This document shows, one piece after another, positions 28,190-37,427 of a stretch of 64,000 nucleotides of DNA. The DNA lies in the NCBI GenBank assembly GCA_947629575.1, contig CANREF010000006.1, positions 1-64,000 on the forward strand, read 5' to 3'. How positions within the stretch are numbered: the first letter of the stretch is position 1; every line of letters starts with the position of its first letter. The notes below the pieces were generated by a model. The model saw only the letters and a list, made by a program, of their open reading frames with translations. It searched no databases and was not told where the DNA came from. A program made the position numbers and the translations under genes. The stretch comes from an uncultured Clostridia bacterium. GTDB taxonomy: Bacteria; Bacillota; Clostridia; Christensenellales; Borkfalkiaceae.

Positions 28190-28432
28190 TTAAGATATGA
28201 ATAAAGTATCCATTTGGACTTTGAGCACGGAGGCGATGACAAACACCTCTTTGTCCGTTGCGATGCGCGCCTGTCCTTCCAACTTCGAATAACTCGTGGG
28301 ATTGATATCCAGCCCAGCGAGTTGAAGCTGCGCGATAAAGTCTTTTTGCTTGATATGCCTCTCTTTCCGCAATCGCTCTACATTTCGCCCGATCAAGTTG
28401 CTTGAACCGTATTCACGTTTCCTGAGTTTCAT
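28190..28432 (-). CDS. XRE-family HTH regulator (80 aa)
   Basis: GRNVERLRKERHIKQKDFIAQLQLAGLDINPTSYSKLEGQARIATDKEVFVIASVL; start trimmed to MKLRKREYG. Confidence 0.82.
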   Translation of the reverse strand: MKLRKREYGSSNLIGRNVERLRKERHIKQKDFIAQLQLAGLDINPTSYSKLEGQARIATDKEVFVIASVLKVQMDTLFIS

Positions 28433-28482
28433 AATTTTTCCGCGTTTATATTTCTTTTGTGGAATTTTATCATGCAAAACGG

Positions 28483-28511
28483 TTGACATAATTCCGATAC
28501 GGAATTATAAT
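28483..28511 (+). promoter_or_regulatory. Consensus promoter overlapping a perfect operator palindrome
   Basis: TTGACA-17-TATAAT with palindrome ATAATTCCG-ATA-CGGAATTAT at 28488-28508. Confidence 0.85.
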
Positions 28512-28548
28512 GAGATTATAAACAATATTTTATACGCGGAGGAGTTTT

Positions 28549-29220
28549 ATGAAAAAGAAATCGGCACTTTTCCTGACGGGCATTACCTTAGCTTGCCTTG
28601 TTCTCGGAGCGAGCGCTTGCGACGGCGAACAGGCAGCGGGGATGCAAACGGGCAGCGGCGAAACGAACAGTGTGACCTCAGCAGAGTGGGAAGCGAGCAT
28701 CGGCGGCATTGTGAATTGCACGGTCGAGACAAAAAAGTCCTTTGCGGATCCGAATATCATGACGAGGGCAAAGTTCGACGGGGACAGATTCGGGCAGGAA
28801 AGTTTTTCCGAAAGTGGGGAAGCCGTTCCCGGCGAGACCTATTTCATGTGCAAAGAGGGAGAAGAGCACTTCATCTACGTCTATGGGAAAAAGGATACGT
28901 GGAAGAAAGAGGAATGCAGCAGCGAGGTGTACGAGGCGGCGGCTGCCTCACAGAGGAGTTTGCTCGAATGCCTGTCGCGCAGCTATGATAAATTCAGCTT
29001 CGAAAGTGGCAAATATATCTGCTCTTCGCTCGCCTGCAGCGTGAACGATCGATGGGTTGTGGTCGCCGTTCAGTTAGAGGAGATCGCCGTATCCTTCGAA
29101 CAGGGAAAAGTCGCGGAGATCGTCTTTCTCGAAAAGCTCAACGGAGAAAGCGTCGCCTGCAGAATGACGGATATCGGTTCTACGAAGATCGAACTTCCCA
29201 AGGTCGAAGCGGAGGAATAG
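28549..29220 (+). CDS. Lipoprotein of unknown function
   Basis: MKKKSALFLTGITLACLVLGASAC lipobox; SD ggagg; divergent from the XRE gene. Confidence 0.8.
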   Translation: MKKKSALFLTGITLACLVLGASACDGEQAAGMQTGSGETNSVTSAEWEASIGGIVNCTVETKKSFADPNIMTRAKFDGDRFGQESFSESGEAVPGETYFMCKEGEEHFIYVYGKKDTWKKEECSSEVYEAAAASQRSLLECLSRSYDKFSFESGKYICSSLACSVNDRWVVVAVQLEEIAVSFEQGKVAEIVFLEKLNGESVACRMTDIGSTKIELPKVEAEE

Positions 29221-29291
29221 GGAGAGTTTTTTCTTCGCAGAAGAGGGGAGTAATTTCCGCGGTTTTTCCCATACTGAAAGGGGAGGGGAAT

Positions 29292-29420
29292 ATGGCGAAG
29301 AAAGACAAAAAAGGTAGGCACGATGAAACGGGCTATGCGCACAATCCGCGCTATTGTATGATCTTGCCCGACGCCGCCGACCCCGATGAGGAGAACATCT
29401 CTTCGACGGGGGAATCGTAA
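29292..29420 (+). CDS. Small basic ORF (42 aa)
   Basis: MAKKDKKGRHDETGYAHNPRYCMILPDAADPDEENISSTGES, preceded by gggaggggaat. Confidence 0.4.
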   Translation: MAKKDKKGRHDETGYAHNPRYCMILPDAADPDEENISSTGES

Positions 29421-29431
29421 AAAGGAAGAAA

Positions 29432-29466
29432 TAAGCCGCCCGCGGATATATGTCCGCGGGCGGGAT
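29432..29466 (+). terminator. Terminator
   Basis: gccgcccgcggatatatgtccgcgggcgggatttt. Confidence 0.75.
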
Positions 29467-29573
29467 TTTATACAGCGGTATGGGGGAAGGGGTTCTTATG
29501 CGCTTTCGGAAAACCCCTCAGTCACCTATGGTGACAGCTCCCCCAATGGGGGCGCCGAGGGTGTGGTGCGTGC

Positions 29574-29700
29574 GTCATGCTGAGCGAAAAGAGCAATTAC
29601 GCAGTCCGATAAAGCTCTCCTCGAAGCATCTAAAATCCCCGCGAGATTCTTCGAGGACAACTTCCGTGGACTGCGTAATAACAATTCATCTCAGAATGAC
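29574..29700. repeat. Long palindromic repeat, GTCATGCTGAG...CTCAGAATGAC family
   Basis: Outer arms gtcatgctgag/ctcagaatgac and inner arms ttacgcagtcc/ggactgcgtaa; second copy (inverted) at 56851-56975. Confidence 0.9.
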
Positions 29701-29755
29701 GCGGAGAACAAGGTCCATGTTTCGACTACGCTCAACATGACGTAATTCAAAACGC

Positions 29756-30112
29756 CCCCCACCACCGTCTAACGGCGGAGCCTCCCCCCCCGTAGGGGGT
29801 AGGCCTAAGACCTGCCCCCATTTATGGGGGCGGGTGGCATGGCATAAGCCATGACAGGTGGAGGCGCTTCCCCAAATTACTGCGCGTTGGAAAATCACAC
29901 TTTTCCATAAGCGCACACAATTTGCCGCACTCTTACGGCTTTTCGTTTTTACGAAGCAGTTATCGGGCGGGCAGATAGTAGTTGCAGAGCAGATAATCTA
30001 ACCCCTCACGGCGTTTCTTTTCGAACGACACCCCTTCCGTCACGCGCAAAACGCGTGACACCCACCCCTCAAGGGGTGGGCAAGGGGGGAGGAAGAAAAG
30101 AAACGCGTGAAC
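29756..30112 (-). repeat. Composite intergenic repeat, inverted relative to 24145-24600
   Basis: Reverse complement shares ccccccttgcccaccccttgagg, gtcacgcgYtttgcgcgtgacggaaggggtgtcgttYgaaaagaaa, gcccgcccgataactgcttcgtaaaaac and gcaaattgtgtgcgcttatggaaaagtgtgattttcc. Confidence 0.88.
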
Positions 30113-30116
30113 TAAT

Positions 30117-31217
30117 TTACACATTAAATCTAAACAATACGACGTCGCCGTCTTTCATCACATAGTCCTTGCCTTCGGAGCGCACCTTGCCCTTTTCGCG
30201 CGCGCCTGCAAGTCCGCCGCATTCGAGCAGCGTCTCCCACTCCACGACTTCGGCGCGGATGAATCCTTTCTCGAAGTCGGTATGGATCTTTCCCGCCGCC
30301 TGAGGCGCTTTCGTCCCCTTGACGATCGTCCACGCCCGCGTCTCCTTTTCGCCCGCGGTAAGGTAGGAGATGAGCCCCAACAGCGAATAACTTGCCTTGA
30401 TGAGCTTTGAAAGCCCGCTCTCCTTCAAGCCGAACTCTTCGAGGAACATCGCTCTGTCCTCTTCGTCCATCTGCGCGAGTTCGTCCTCCGTCTTGGCGCA
30501 CACGACGATCACGCCCGCGCTGTGTTTTTGCGCGTACTCTTTGACCTTCACCACAAAGGGAATGGAATCCTCGTTCTCGCCCATGTCTTTTTCGGAGATG
30601 TTCGCGCAGTAGATGACGGGCTTTGCCGAGAGCAAAAACAGATTGTCGAGCAAGACTTTCTCCTCTTCCGTGCAGGGAAAACTGCCCGCGGGCTGTTCGC
30701 CTTCGAGGTGGGAAAGAAGTTTTTCGAGGAAGGCGAACTCCGCCGCCGCGCCCTTGTCCGCGCCGCCGCGCGCCGCGTTGCGGATGCGGTCCTGCCTCTT
30801 CTGCACCGCCTCGATGTCGGCGAGGATGAGCTCCAAGTTGATGACCTCGATGTCGCGGACGGGATCGACCGTGCTTTCGACATGGGTCACGTTTTCGTCC
30901 TCGAAACAGCGGACGACGTGCACGATCGCGTCCACCTCGCGGATATGGGAGAGGAACTTGTTTCCCAAGCCTTCCCCGCGGCTGGCGCCCTTCACGAGCC
31001 CCGCGATGTCCACAAATTCGATGACGGCAGGGGTGATCTTCTTGCTCGAATAGAGGGCGGCGAGTTTTTCGAGCCGTTCATCGGGAACGGCGACGACGCC
31101 CACATTGGGTTCTATGGTGCAGAAGGGGTAATTCGCCGCTTCCGCGCCCGCATGAGTGATCGCATTGAACAGAGTGGACTTGCCGACGTTCGGAAGTCCC
31201 ACAACGCCTAATTTCAT
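30117..31217 (-). CDS. ychF: Ribosome-binding ATPase YchF (OLA1)
   Basis: MKLGVVGLPNVGKSTLFNAIT, CTIEPNVGVVAVPDERL, GLVKGASRGEGLGNKFLSHIREVDAIVHVVR. Confidence 0.97.
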   Translation of the reverse strand: MKLGVVGLPNVGKSTLFNAITHAGAEAANYPFCTIEPNVGVVAVPDERLEKLAALYSSKKITPAVIEFVDIAGLVKGASRGEGLGNKFLSHIREVDAIVHVVRCFEDENVTHVESTVDPVRDIEVINLELILADIEAVQKRQDRIRNAARGGADKGAAAEFAFLEKLLSHLEGEQPAGSFPCTEEEKVLLDNLFLLSAKPVIYCANISEKDMGENEDSIPFVVKVKEYAQKHSAGVIVVCAKTEDELAQMDEEDRAMFLEEFGLKESGLSKLIKASYSLLGLISYLTAGEKETRAWTIVKGTKAPQAAGKIHTDFEKGFIRAEVVEWETLLECGGLAGAREKGKVRSEGKDYVMKDGDVVLFRFNV

Positions 31218-31335
31218 GGTATAACTCCTTATTTTTCAGACAGCGCTATTCTACCATAATTTTCATGATTTGACAACCGAAAGACTTGCCGATTCGGGCA
31301 AAAAGTTATATAATGGAGAAAATCAAGGAGTTTTT

Positions 31336-33021
31336 ATGGATTACAAGGCTTACATTGCGGAACATTTGTCGGTGGAGGGCGCAGACCGCGGGGAGATCGC
31401 GGAGAGCATCGTCGTCCCGCCCGATACGTCGCTGGGCGATTACGCGCTCCCTTGCTTCAAATTTGCAAAGCTCATGCGCAAGTCCCCCGCGCTCATCGCA
31501 CAGGAACTTGCCGCGCGCTACCCTACGGACGAGACGGTGAAGGAAGTTTCCGCAGTCAACGGATATCTCAATTTCAAGATCGACAGAAGGGGGCTTTCCC
31601 GTTCCCTTCTTGCGCAGATCTACGGCGAGGAAGCGCTGGAAGGCTACGGCTCTTCCGATGAGGGGAAGGGCAAGACGGTCTGCATCGACTATTCCTCGGT
31701 GAATATCGCAAAGCCCTTCCATATCGGACACCTCTCCACGACCGTTTTGGGCGGCGCGCTCTACCGCATTTTCGGCTATCTCGGCTACAAAGTCGTCGGG
31801 ATCAACCACCTCGGCGACTACGGCACGCAGTTCGGCAAACTCATCTCCGCCTACAAGCATTGGGGCAACCGCGAGGAGGTGGAACGGGGGGGCATCCATG
31901 CCATCAACGACCTCTATGTGCGGTTCAACACCGAGGCGACGGAGGAAATGGAAGCCGAGGCGCGGGAGTATTTCCGCCTCATCGAGAGCGGCGACAGGGA
32001 GGCCAACGAGCTCTTCGATTGGTTCAAGGAACTCACCCTCTCCTATGTGAAGAAGATCTACGAGCGCCTGCACATCAAGTTCGACAGTTACGCGGGCGAG
32101 CGGTTCTATACCGACAAGATGCAGCCCGTGATCGACGAGCTCAGGGAAAAGGGCTTGCTCGTGGAGAGCCAAGGGGCGCAGATCGTCGATCTCGAGCCCT
32201 ACGGAATGCCGCCCTGCCTCATCTTGCGCTCGGACGGCGCTTCCCTCTATGCGACGCGCGACCTCGCCGCCGCGATCTACCGCAAGAACACCTACGACTT
32301 CGACAAATGCCTCTACGTCGTCGCCTACCAACAGAATCTCCATTTCCGCCAATTCTTCAAAGTGCTCGAGCTCATGGGCAAAGAATGGGCGAAGGATCTC
32401 GTCCACGTCGCCTACGGCATGGTCTCGCTGGAAGACGGCGCGATGTCCACGCGGCAGGGGAAGGTGGTCTGGCTCGAAGACGTCATCTCCCGCTGCGTCG
32501 AAAAGGCGCTTCAGATCATCACCGAGAAGAACCCCGACCTCGAGAACAAGGAGGAAGTCGCCGAAAAGGTCGGCGTGGGTGCGGTGATGTTCGGCGCGCT
32601 CTACAACAGCAAGATCAAGGATATCGTCTTTTCCTACGACAAGGCGCTCAACTTCGACGGCGAGACGAGCGTTTATGTGCAATACACATGTGCCCGCGCG
32701 GCTTCCGTCCTGCAGAAGGCGGGGGACTTCGGGCTGTTCTATGACGGAGAGCCCAATGCGCAGGAGTTTGAACTCATCAAGGCGCTCGCCGAATTCCCCG
32801 ACACGGTGAGATCGGCGGCGGAGAAATACGAGCCGAGCTTTATTGCCCGTTTTTGTGTGGACGTTGCGCAAAAATTCAACAAGTTCTATTTCGACTGCAA
32901 GATCCTGCAGGCGGAGACGCAGGAGATCAGGGAATTCCGTCTCAGCCTTACAAAGGCGACGCTGCTCGTTTTGAAGCGCGCGCTCACCCTTTTGGGGATC
33001 GGCGTTCCGGAGAAAATGTGA
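31336..33021 (+). CDS. argS: Arginyl-tRNA synthetase
   Basis: DYSSVNIAKPFHIGHLSTTVLG (HIGH), STRQGKVVWLEDVI; DALR-domain C-terminus. Confidence 0.96.
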   Translation: MDYKAYIAEHLSVEGADRGEIAESIVVPPDTSLGDYALPCFKFAKLMRKSPALIAQELAARYPTDETVKEVSAVNGYLNFKIDRRGLSRSLLAQIYGEEALEGYGSSDEGKGKTVCIDYSSVNIAKPFHIGHLSTTVLGGALYRIFGYLGYKVVGINHLGDYGTQFGKLISAYKHWGNREEVERGGIHAINDLYVRFNTEATEEMEAEAREYFRLIESGDREANELFDWFKELTLSYVKKIYERLHIKFDSYAGERFYTDKMQPVIDELREKGLLVESQGAQIVDLEPYGMPPCLILRSDGASLYATRDLAAAIYRKNTYDFDKCLYVVAYQQNLHFRQFFKVLELMGKEWAKDLVHVAYGMVSLEDGAMSTRQGKVVWLEDVISRCVEKALQIITEKNPDLENKEEVAEKVGVGAVMFGALYNSKIKDIVFSYDKALNFDGETSVYVQYTCARAASVLQKAGDFGLFYDGEPNAQEFELIKALAEFPDTVRSAAEKYEPSFIARFCVDVAQKFNKFYFDCKILQAETQEIREFRLSLTKATLLVLKRALTLLGIGVPEKM

Positions 33022-33665
33022 TGCGGGCGGTATTTTTCGACCTGGACGGGACGTTATGCGATACGGTCGGCGATATCCGCTTCCATGTGAACGCCATGCT
33101 CGCCTCGCGCGGCTATCCCATTCTCAGCGTGGAGCAGACCAAGCGGTACATCGGCAACGGCGCGAGACATCTCGTCGAGCGGGCGCTCCCCCCAAACGCG
33201 GAGGATACTCAGGATTGCTATGAGCAGTTCATGGAGAGCTTTTCGAAAAGCGACGGCGCGCTCATTTCCCTCTATGCGGGGGAGCGGGAAGCGCTCGAAC
33301 GCCTGAAGGAGGAGGGGATGCGGCTTGCCGTGATCACCAACAAGCCGCAGGCCGCCGTGCATGGGACGCTCGCGAAGTTTTTCCCCGACCGCTTTTTCGA
33401 TTTTGTGGGCGGGGACAGCGGGATGTTCCCCATAAAGCCCGACCCCTCCCTCACCCGCTATGCCGCGCTCTCCATGCGGGTATCTCCCGCCGAGTGCGTC
33501 TTCGTCGGGGACGGGGAGACGGACGTGCTCACGGCAAGGAACGCGGGAATGCGCGGGATCGCGGCGCTGTGGGGATACCGCACGCGGGAACAGCTCGCGG
33601 AAGCGGGCGCGCGGGAATTTGCCTCGGGCTTCGGCGAACTGTGTAAAATTCTGCTCGGCGGCTGA
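33021..33665 (+). CDS. HAD hydrolase, phosphoglycolate phosphatase-like
   Basis: MRAVFFDLDGTLCDTVGDI, VITNKPQAAV, FVGDGETDVLTARNAGM; ATG overlaps the argS stop. Confidence 0.9.
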   Translation: MRAVFFDLDGTLCDTVGDIRFHVNAMLASRGYPILSVEQTKRYIGNGARHLVERALPPNAEDTQDCYEQFMESFSKSDGALISLYAGEREALERLKEEGMRLAVITNKPQAAVHGTLAKFFPDRFFDFVGGDSGMFPIKPDPSLTRYAALSMRVSPAECVFVGDGETDVLTARNAGMRGIAALWGYRTREQLAEAGAREFASGFGELCKILLGG

Positions 33666-33746
33666 ATTTTTTTGGGAAATTTCCTTGAAATATTTTTTGC
33701 GCTGTGATATAATACGGGAAAGATTTTTGAAAGGAGATTTTTTGAT

Positions 33747-34265
33747 ATGAAGAGATGTGCGATTTGCGGCGAGATCGTCGCGGATGATGTGGAAGTTTGC
33801 CCCGTCTGCAAGGCAACGAAGTTTGTTCCCGTGGAAGAGGCGAAGTTCGCCTGCGAGCACCATGTCGGCGACGGCGTCGTCGAAGACAAGGAAGTGATGG
33901 AAGGGCTCAGAGCCAACTTCAGCGGCGAATGCTGCGAGGTGGGCATGTATCTTGCGATGGCGCGGGTCGCCGAGCGCGAGGGCTATCCCGAGATCGCCGA
34001 GGCGTACAAGCGGTATGCGTTCGAGGAAGCGGAGCACGCAAGCAAGTTCGCAGAGCTCTTGGGCGAGGTCGTCACCGATTCCACCAAGAAGAACCTCGAA
34101 CTGCGCGCGGCTGCGGAAGCGGGCGCATGCGAGGGTAAGCTCATGCTCGCCAAGCGCGCGAAGGAACTCGGCTACGACGCGATCCACGACACCGTGCATG
34201 AGATGGCAAAGGACGAGGCGCGCCACGGCGCGGGCTTCAAGGGTTTGCTCAAGAGATATTTCTGA
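33747..34265 (+). CDS. Reverse rubrerythrin (rubredoxin-like domain N-terminal)
   Basis: N-terminal [20 protein letters not shown] followed by ferritin-like ExxEH helices. Confidence 0.9.
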   Translation: MKRCAICGEIVADDVEVCPVCKATKFVPVEEAKFACEHHVGDGVVEDKEVMEGLRANFSGECCEVGMYLAMARVAEREGYPEIAEAYKRYAFEEAEHASKFAELLGEVVTDSTKKNLELRAAAEAGACEGKLMLAKRAKELGYDAIHDTVHEMAKDEARHGAGFKGLLKRYF

Positions 34266-34297
34266 CACAAAAGAAGTACGCGGGAAGTACTCAGGAA

Positions 34298-34329
34298 GAG
34301 GGGACGGGCTTGCCCGTCCCTGATTTTTT
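34298..34329 (+). terminator. Terminator after rubrerythrin
   Basis: ggggacgggcttgcccgtccctgatttttt. Confidence 0.75.
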
Positions 34330-34452
34330 ACCCAAAGAGAAGAACCCCCTCGCAGTACGAAGGGGTTCTCGATTGGAGAGTATTGCCAAAAACGGCTGGG
34401 ACCGTTTTCGCCGAAAAATAAGAGAGGCGGGGCGCTCCCGCTCTGCAATTTC

Positions 34453-34561
34453 ATTCTACCGCAGGCGAAGGGAAATTTCAACCTACTATTTGCGATTTCG
34501 GCTCTATCGGTGCGATTTTGCACGGTAGAATCAAAAAATTCCACTCTACTCACGGTAGAAC
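34453..34561 (+). promoter_or_regulatory. Three-site CGGTAGAA operator candidate
   Basis: ATTCTACCG at 34453, CACGGTAGAA at 34521 and 34551 (30 nt apart). Confidence 0.5.
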
Positions 34562-34563
34562 TG

Positions 34564-34591
34564 TTGACTTTTCCCGTGTTTTTGTTATAAT
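34564..34591 (+). promoter_or_regulatory. Promoter of XRE-TM gene
   Basis: TTGACT-16-TATAAT-agagat-ATG. Confidence 0.7.
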
Positions 34592-34597
34592 AGAGAT

Positions 34598-35212
34598 ATG
34601 GAAGAAGATACTTTGGCGATCACCATAGGGAAAAATCTCACGCGGCTCAGAAAGCTCGCGAATATGACCCAGCTGGAACTTGCCGAAAAACTCAATTATT
34701 CGGACAAATCGGTGTCGAAGTGGGAGCAGGGGAACGGCATCCCCGACGTTCGCATCCTCATACGGCTCGCCGATCTCTTCGGGGTCACGCTCGACGACCT
34801 CGTGCATGAGCATACGGAAAAGGAGATCGTTCCCAAGAACACGAGGCTGCGCAACCGCATCATCATCACGATCTGTTCGGTGGGGCTGTGCTGGCTCGTT
34901 GCCGTGTGCTGTTTCGTGCTCCTGGGGCTCATCGGCCCTAATCTGCCCTACATGTGGCTCGCATTCCTGTTTGCAGTGCCCGCTTCGGCGACCGTAGTCG
35001 TGGTCTTCAGCACTATCTGGAACTGGAAATGGGCGCGCATCATCTCCATTTCCGTGCTCGTGTGGACGCTCATCGGTTGCGTCTATCTCATGATCTTTGC
35101 CATCACGGGCGGAACGCAGAATCTGTGGTATCTGTTCTTGATCGGCATCCCTCTGCAGGTGCTCACGCTCATCTTTTTCGCGTGGCACAAGGGCATCCGT
35201 TTCAGGAGGTGA
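34598..35212 (+). CDS. XRE HTH regulator fused to multiple TM helices
   Basis: GKNLTRLRKLANMTQLELAEKLNYSDKSVSKWEQGNGIPDVRILIRLADLFGVTLDDLV followed by about 4 hydrophobic helices. Confidence 0.88.
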   Translation: MEEDTLAITIGKNLTRLRKLANMTQLELAEKLNYSDKSVSKWEQGNGIPDVRILIRLADLFGVTLDDLVHEHTEKEIVPKNTRLRNRIIITICSVGLCWLVAVCCFVLLGLIGPNLPYMWLAFLFAVPASATVVVVFSTIWNWKWARIISISVLVWTLIGCVYLMIFAITGGTQNLWYLFLIGIPLQVLTLIFFAWHKGIRFRR

Positions 35213-35215
35213 GCG

Positions 35216-36217
35216 ATGCGGGAGAGCCGTTTGAAAAAACTGTGTATGCGCTTCGGTATGGCGCTTGCCGTGCTCGGTCTGCTCTGTTTGGGCGGGTTGG
35301 TCGTGAGCCTTCTTTTGCTTGGATTGAAGGAAACGGGGCTCTCGCTCTATGCGATCTTGTGCGGGAGTTTTGCGGGCGGAGCGGTCCTCTTCGGTCTGTG
35401 CGGGCTTCTTCTGCTACGGCGGGGGGAGTTCTACGCAAAGGCGGAAACGGACGCCATCGAACGGGCGGACAGCGAGGAGAGCTTCTTTGTCGGAGAAGAC
35501 ACCCTTGCGCGCTTCGGGGAAGCGGCGCTCGTCATTTCGGGGGCGAAGGGCTCCAAGATCTCCATTCCCTATGAGGAGATCTCCTTCTTCTCCGTGTGCG
35601 CGCGCACGAAGCCCGCGGACGGGGGAGAGAGGAGCGTTCTCATGCAATTTCCCGCCCGCTATCTCGACGGAAAGGGCGGGAAGGACGAACCGCCCGTACT
35701 CATCCGTACGGACGCAAAAGAACGGCTCTTTGCCTGTCTGAAGGCGCACGGACTCACGGTCACGGGCGAGCTTCCCCAAGAGGGAAAGGTCACGAAAAGT
35801 TATACACGTATGCAGAAATTTGTGCTTCCGCTCCCCGAAAAGCGCAAGCACGCGCTCATAATGACCCTTGTCGGCGGGGCGGCTTTTTGCGCCGGCATCG
35901 GCGCCGCCTTTTGGCAGGCGACGGTGGGCTGTCTCATTGCCTTTATAGGGGGCTACATGTGTATGCGCGGCGTCATCGCTCTTCTGAAAGCGAAGCGGGT
36001 CTTGGCGGTGTACGAGGAGGGGATCTTCCTCAAAGAGCCCAACCGCGCGGAGAGCTGTTTTTTGAAATGGGAGGAGATCGACAGAGCGCACCCCGCAAAA
36101 GAGCGGGAAGATGTGCTGCGGATAGAATGTCCTTACGGGGCGTATGAATTTCCCTGCCCCGCAGGTGCATATGAGTTTTTGAGGGAGCATTTTCCCGACA
36201 AATGCAAGGAAGTTTAG
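35216..36217 (+). CDS. Membrane protein of unknown function, paralog A (333 aa)
   Basis: Two TM pairs separated by soluble segments; C-terminal GAYEFLREHFPDKCKEV. Confidence 0.75.
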   Translation: MRESRLKKLCMRFGMALAVLGLLCLGGLVVSLLLLGLKETGLSLYAILCGSFAGGAVLFGLCGLLLLRRGEFYAKAETDAIERADSEESFFVGEDTLARFGEAALVISGAKGSKISIPYEEISFFSVCARTKPADGGERSVLMQFPARYLDGKGGKDEPPVLIRTDAKERLFACLKAHGLTVTGELPQEGKVTKSYTRMQKFVLPLPEKRKHALIMTLVGGAAFCAGIGAAFWQATVGCLIAFIGGYMCMRGVIALLKAKRVLAVYEEGIFLKEPNRAESCFLKWEEIDRAHPAKEREDVLRIECPYGAYEFPCPAGAYEFLREHFPDKCKEV

Positions 36218-37192
36218 ATGCAGGACCGTACAGCTTTCGGAATAAACAGAGTTCTTTTTTGGGCGGGGGTCGTCCTTCTTGCGGGAGGGGCTGTCGCCCT
36301 GATCGCAGGCGTGCTCGGCAGAGAGGGGCACGCTTGGGCGCTGCCGCTCATGATCGCGGGCGGGTGCGCTATCGCGGCGGGAGGACTTCTGATCGGCGCG
36401 CGCTTCCTCTTCCTGTACCTTTGGCAGAAGCGCGAGCGCAGGGCGGTGGAGGCGAAGCTCGCCGAGAACGAGTGCCTGCTCACGCCCGTCCACGTCGGGA
36501 AGTTTACCGAAGACGGGCTCGCAGTCTATACCGAGGAAGAGGTCTTTTCCGACCCGTCCGTCGCGGATGTTACCCCCTATCAAGACGTCTCCGTCTATTA
36601 TTTCACCCAACGCGCCCTGCCGCAGAAGGCGGGCAAGGAGGAAAAACTCCTCGTATTGGGCGAGGGAGAGGCCTCTATCTGCCTTTCCATGGATGAGCGG
36701 ACGGAGACGCTCGCCCGCAGGAATGGGGTAAAGACGGTAGATGTGCGCTTTCCCGCGGAGAAACAGAGGGTGCTTGCGCGGTTTTTCTACCGCACGCCCA
36801 ACCATGGGCGAAAGATGGCGATGCTGTTTGTCTTGATCGCCATGCTCTGTGCGGGTTTGATCGCCGCGGGCGCTTTTTGGGGAGGATTCCGCAGCGGCTC
36901 TGTGGGGAGCTATATCGGCGTATGCGCCCTTGTGCTCGCGTGCGCGCTCGTTCCCTGTGCCGTGCTGCTGCGCAGGGAAAAGCTGGTCGTCTACGAACGG
37001 GGGATACGTATGCACTTTTTCCTCCGCGATTGTGATCTGTTCCTGCCTCTCGATCTCATCCAAAGGATCAGACAGGAGGAGGACGGGTTCATCGTGGACG
37101 CGGGGTTCACCTATTTTTGCCTGCCGGACGGCGGGGCATATGAATTTCTGTGCAAAGTCTTTCCCAAAAAATGCGGCGGCGGGGAAGAGTGA
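36218..37192 (+). CDS. Membrane protein of unknown function, paralog B (324 aa)
   Basis: Same layout as the preceding gene; C-terminal [19 protein letters not shown]. Confidence 0.75.
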   Translation: MQDRTAFGINRVLFWAGVVLLAGGAVALIAGVLGREGHAWALPLMIAGGCAIAAGGLLIGARFLFLYLWQKRERRAVEAKLAENECLLTPVHVGKFTEDGLAVYTEEEVFSDPSVADVTPYQDVSVYYFTQRALPQKAGKEEKLLVLGEGEASICLSMDERTETLARRNGVKTVDVRFPAEKQRVLARFFYRTPNHGRKMAMLFVLIAMLCAGLIAAGAFWGGFRSGSVGSYIGVCALVLACALVPCAVLLRREKLVVYERGIRMHFFLRDCDLFLPLDLIQRIRQEEDGFIVDAGFTYFCLPDGGAYEFLCKVFPKKCGGGEE

Positions 37193-37199
37193 GAAAAAC

Positions 37200-37427
37200 A
37201 TGAGAACATTGCAAATACACGGCGTCTACCGTCATTTCAAAGGAAAACTCTATTACGTGGAAGGGGTCGCCACCCATTCCGAGACGAGGGAGGAACTTGT
37301 CGTCTACCGCGCGCTGTACGGTGAACGCAAGCTCTATGTGCGTCCGCTCGGGATGTTCCTCTCCCCCGTAGACAGGGAGAAATATCCGAACGCCCCCCAA
37401 GAGTACCGCTTTGAGGAAGTGGAATAG
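37200..37427 (+). CDS. DUF1653 protein
   Basis: [51 protein letters not shown]. Confidence 0.88.
   Translation: MRTLQIHGVYRHFKGKLYYVEGVATHSETREELVVYRALYGERKLYVRPLGMFLSPVDREKYPNAPQEYRFEEVE

Noticed and set aside
31260-31336. T-box riboswitch upstream of argS
   Set aside because: Spacer is short and fully used by promoter and SD; no T-box core or terminator seen.
31306-32871. 521-aa minus-strand ORF
   Set aside because: Antisense of argS; no recognisable motif.
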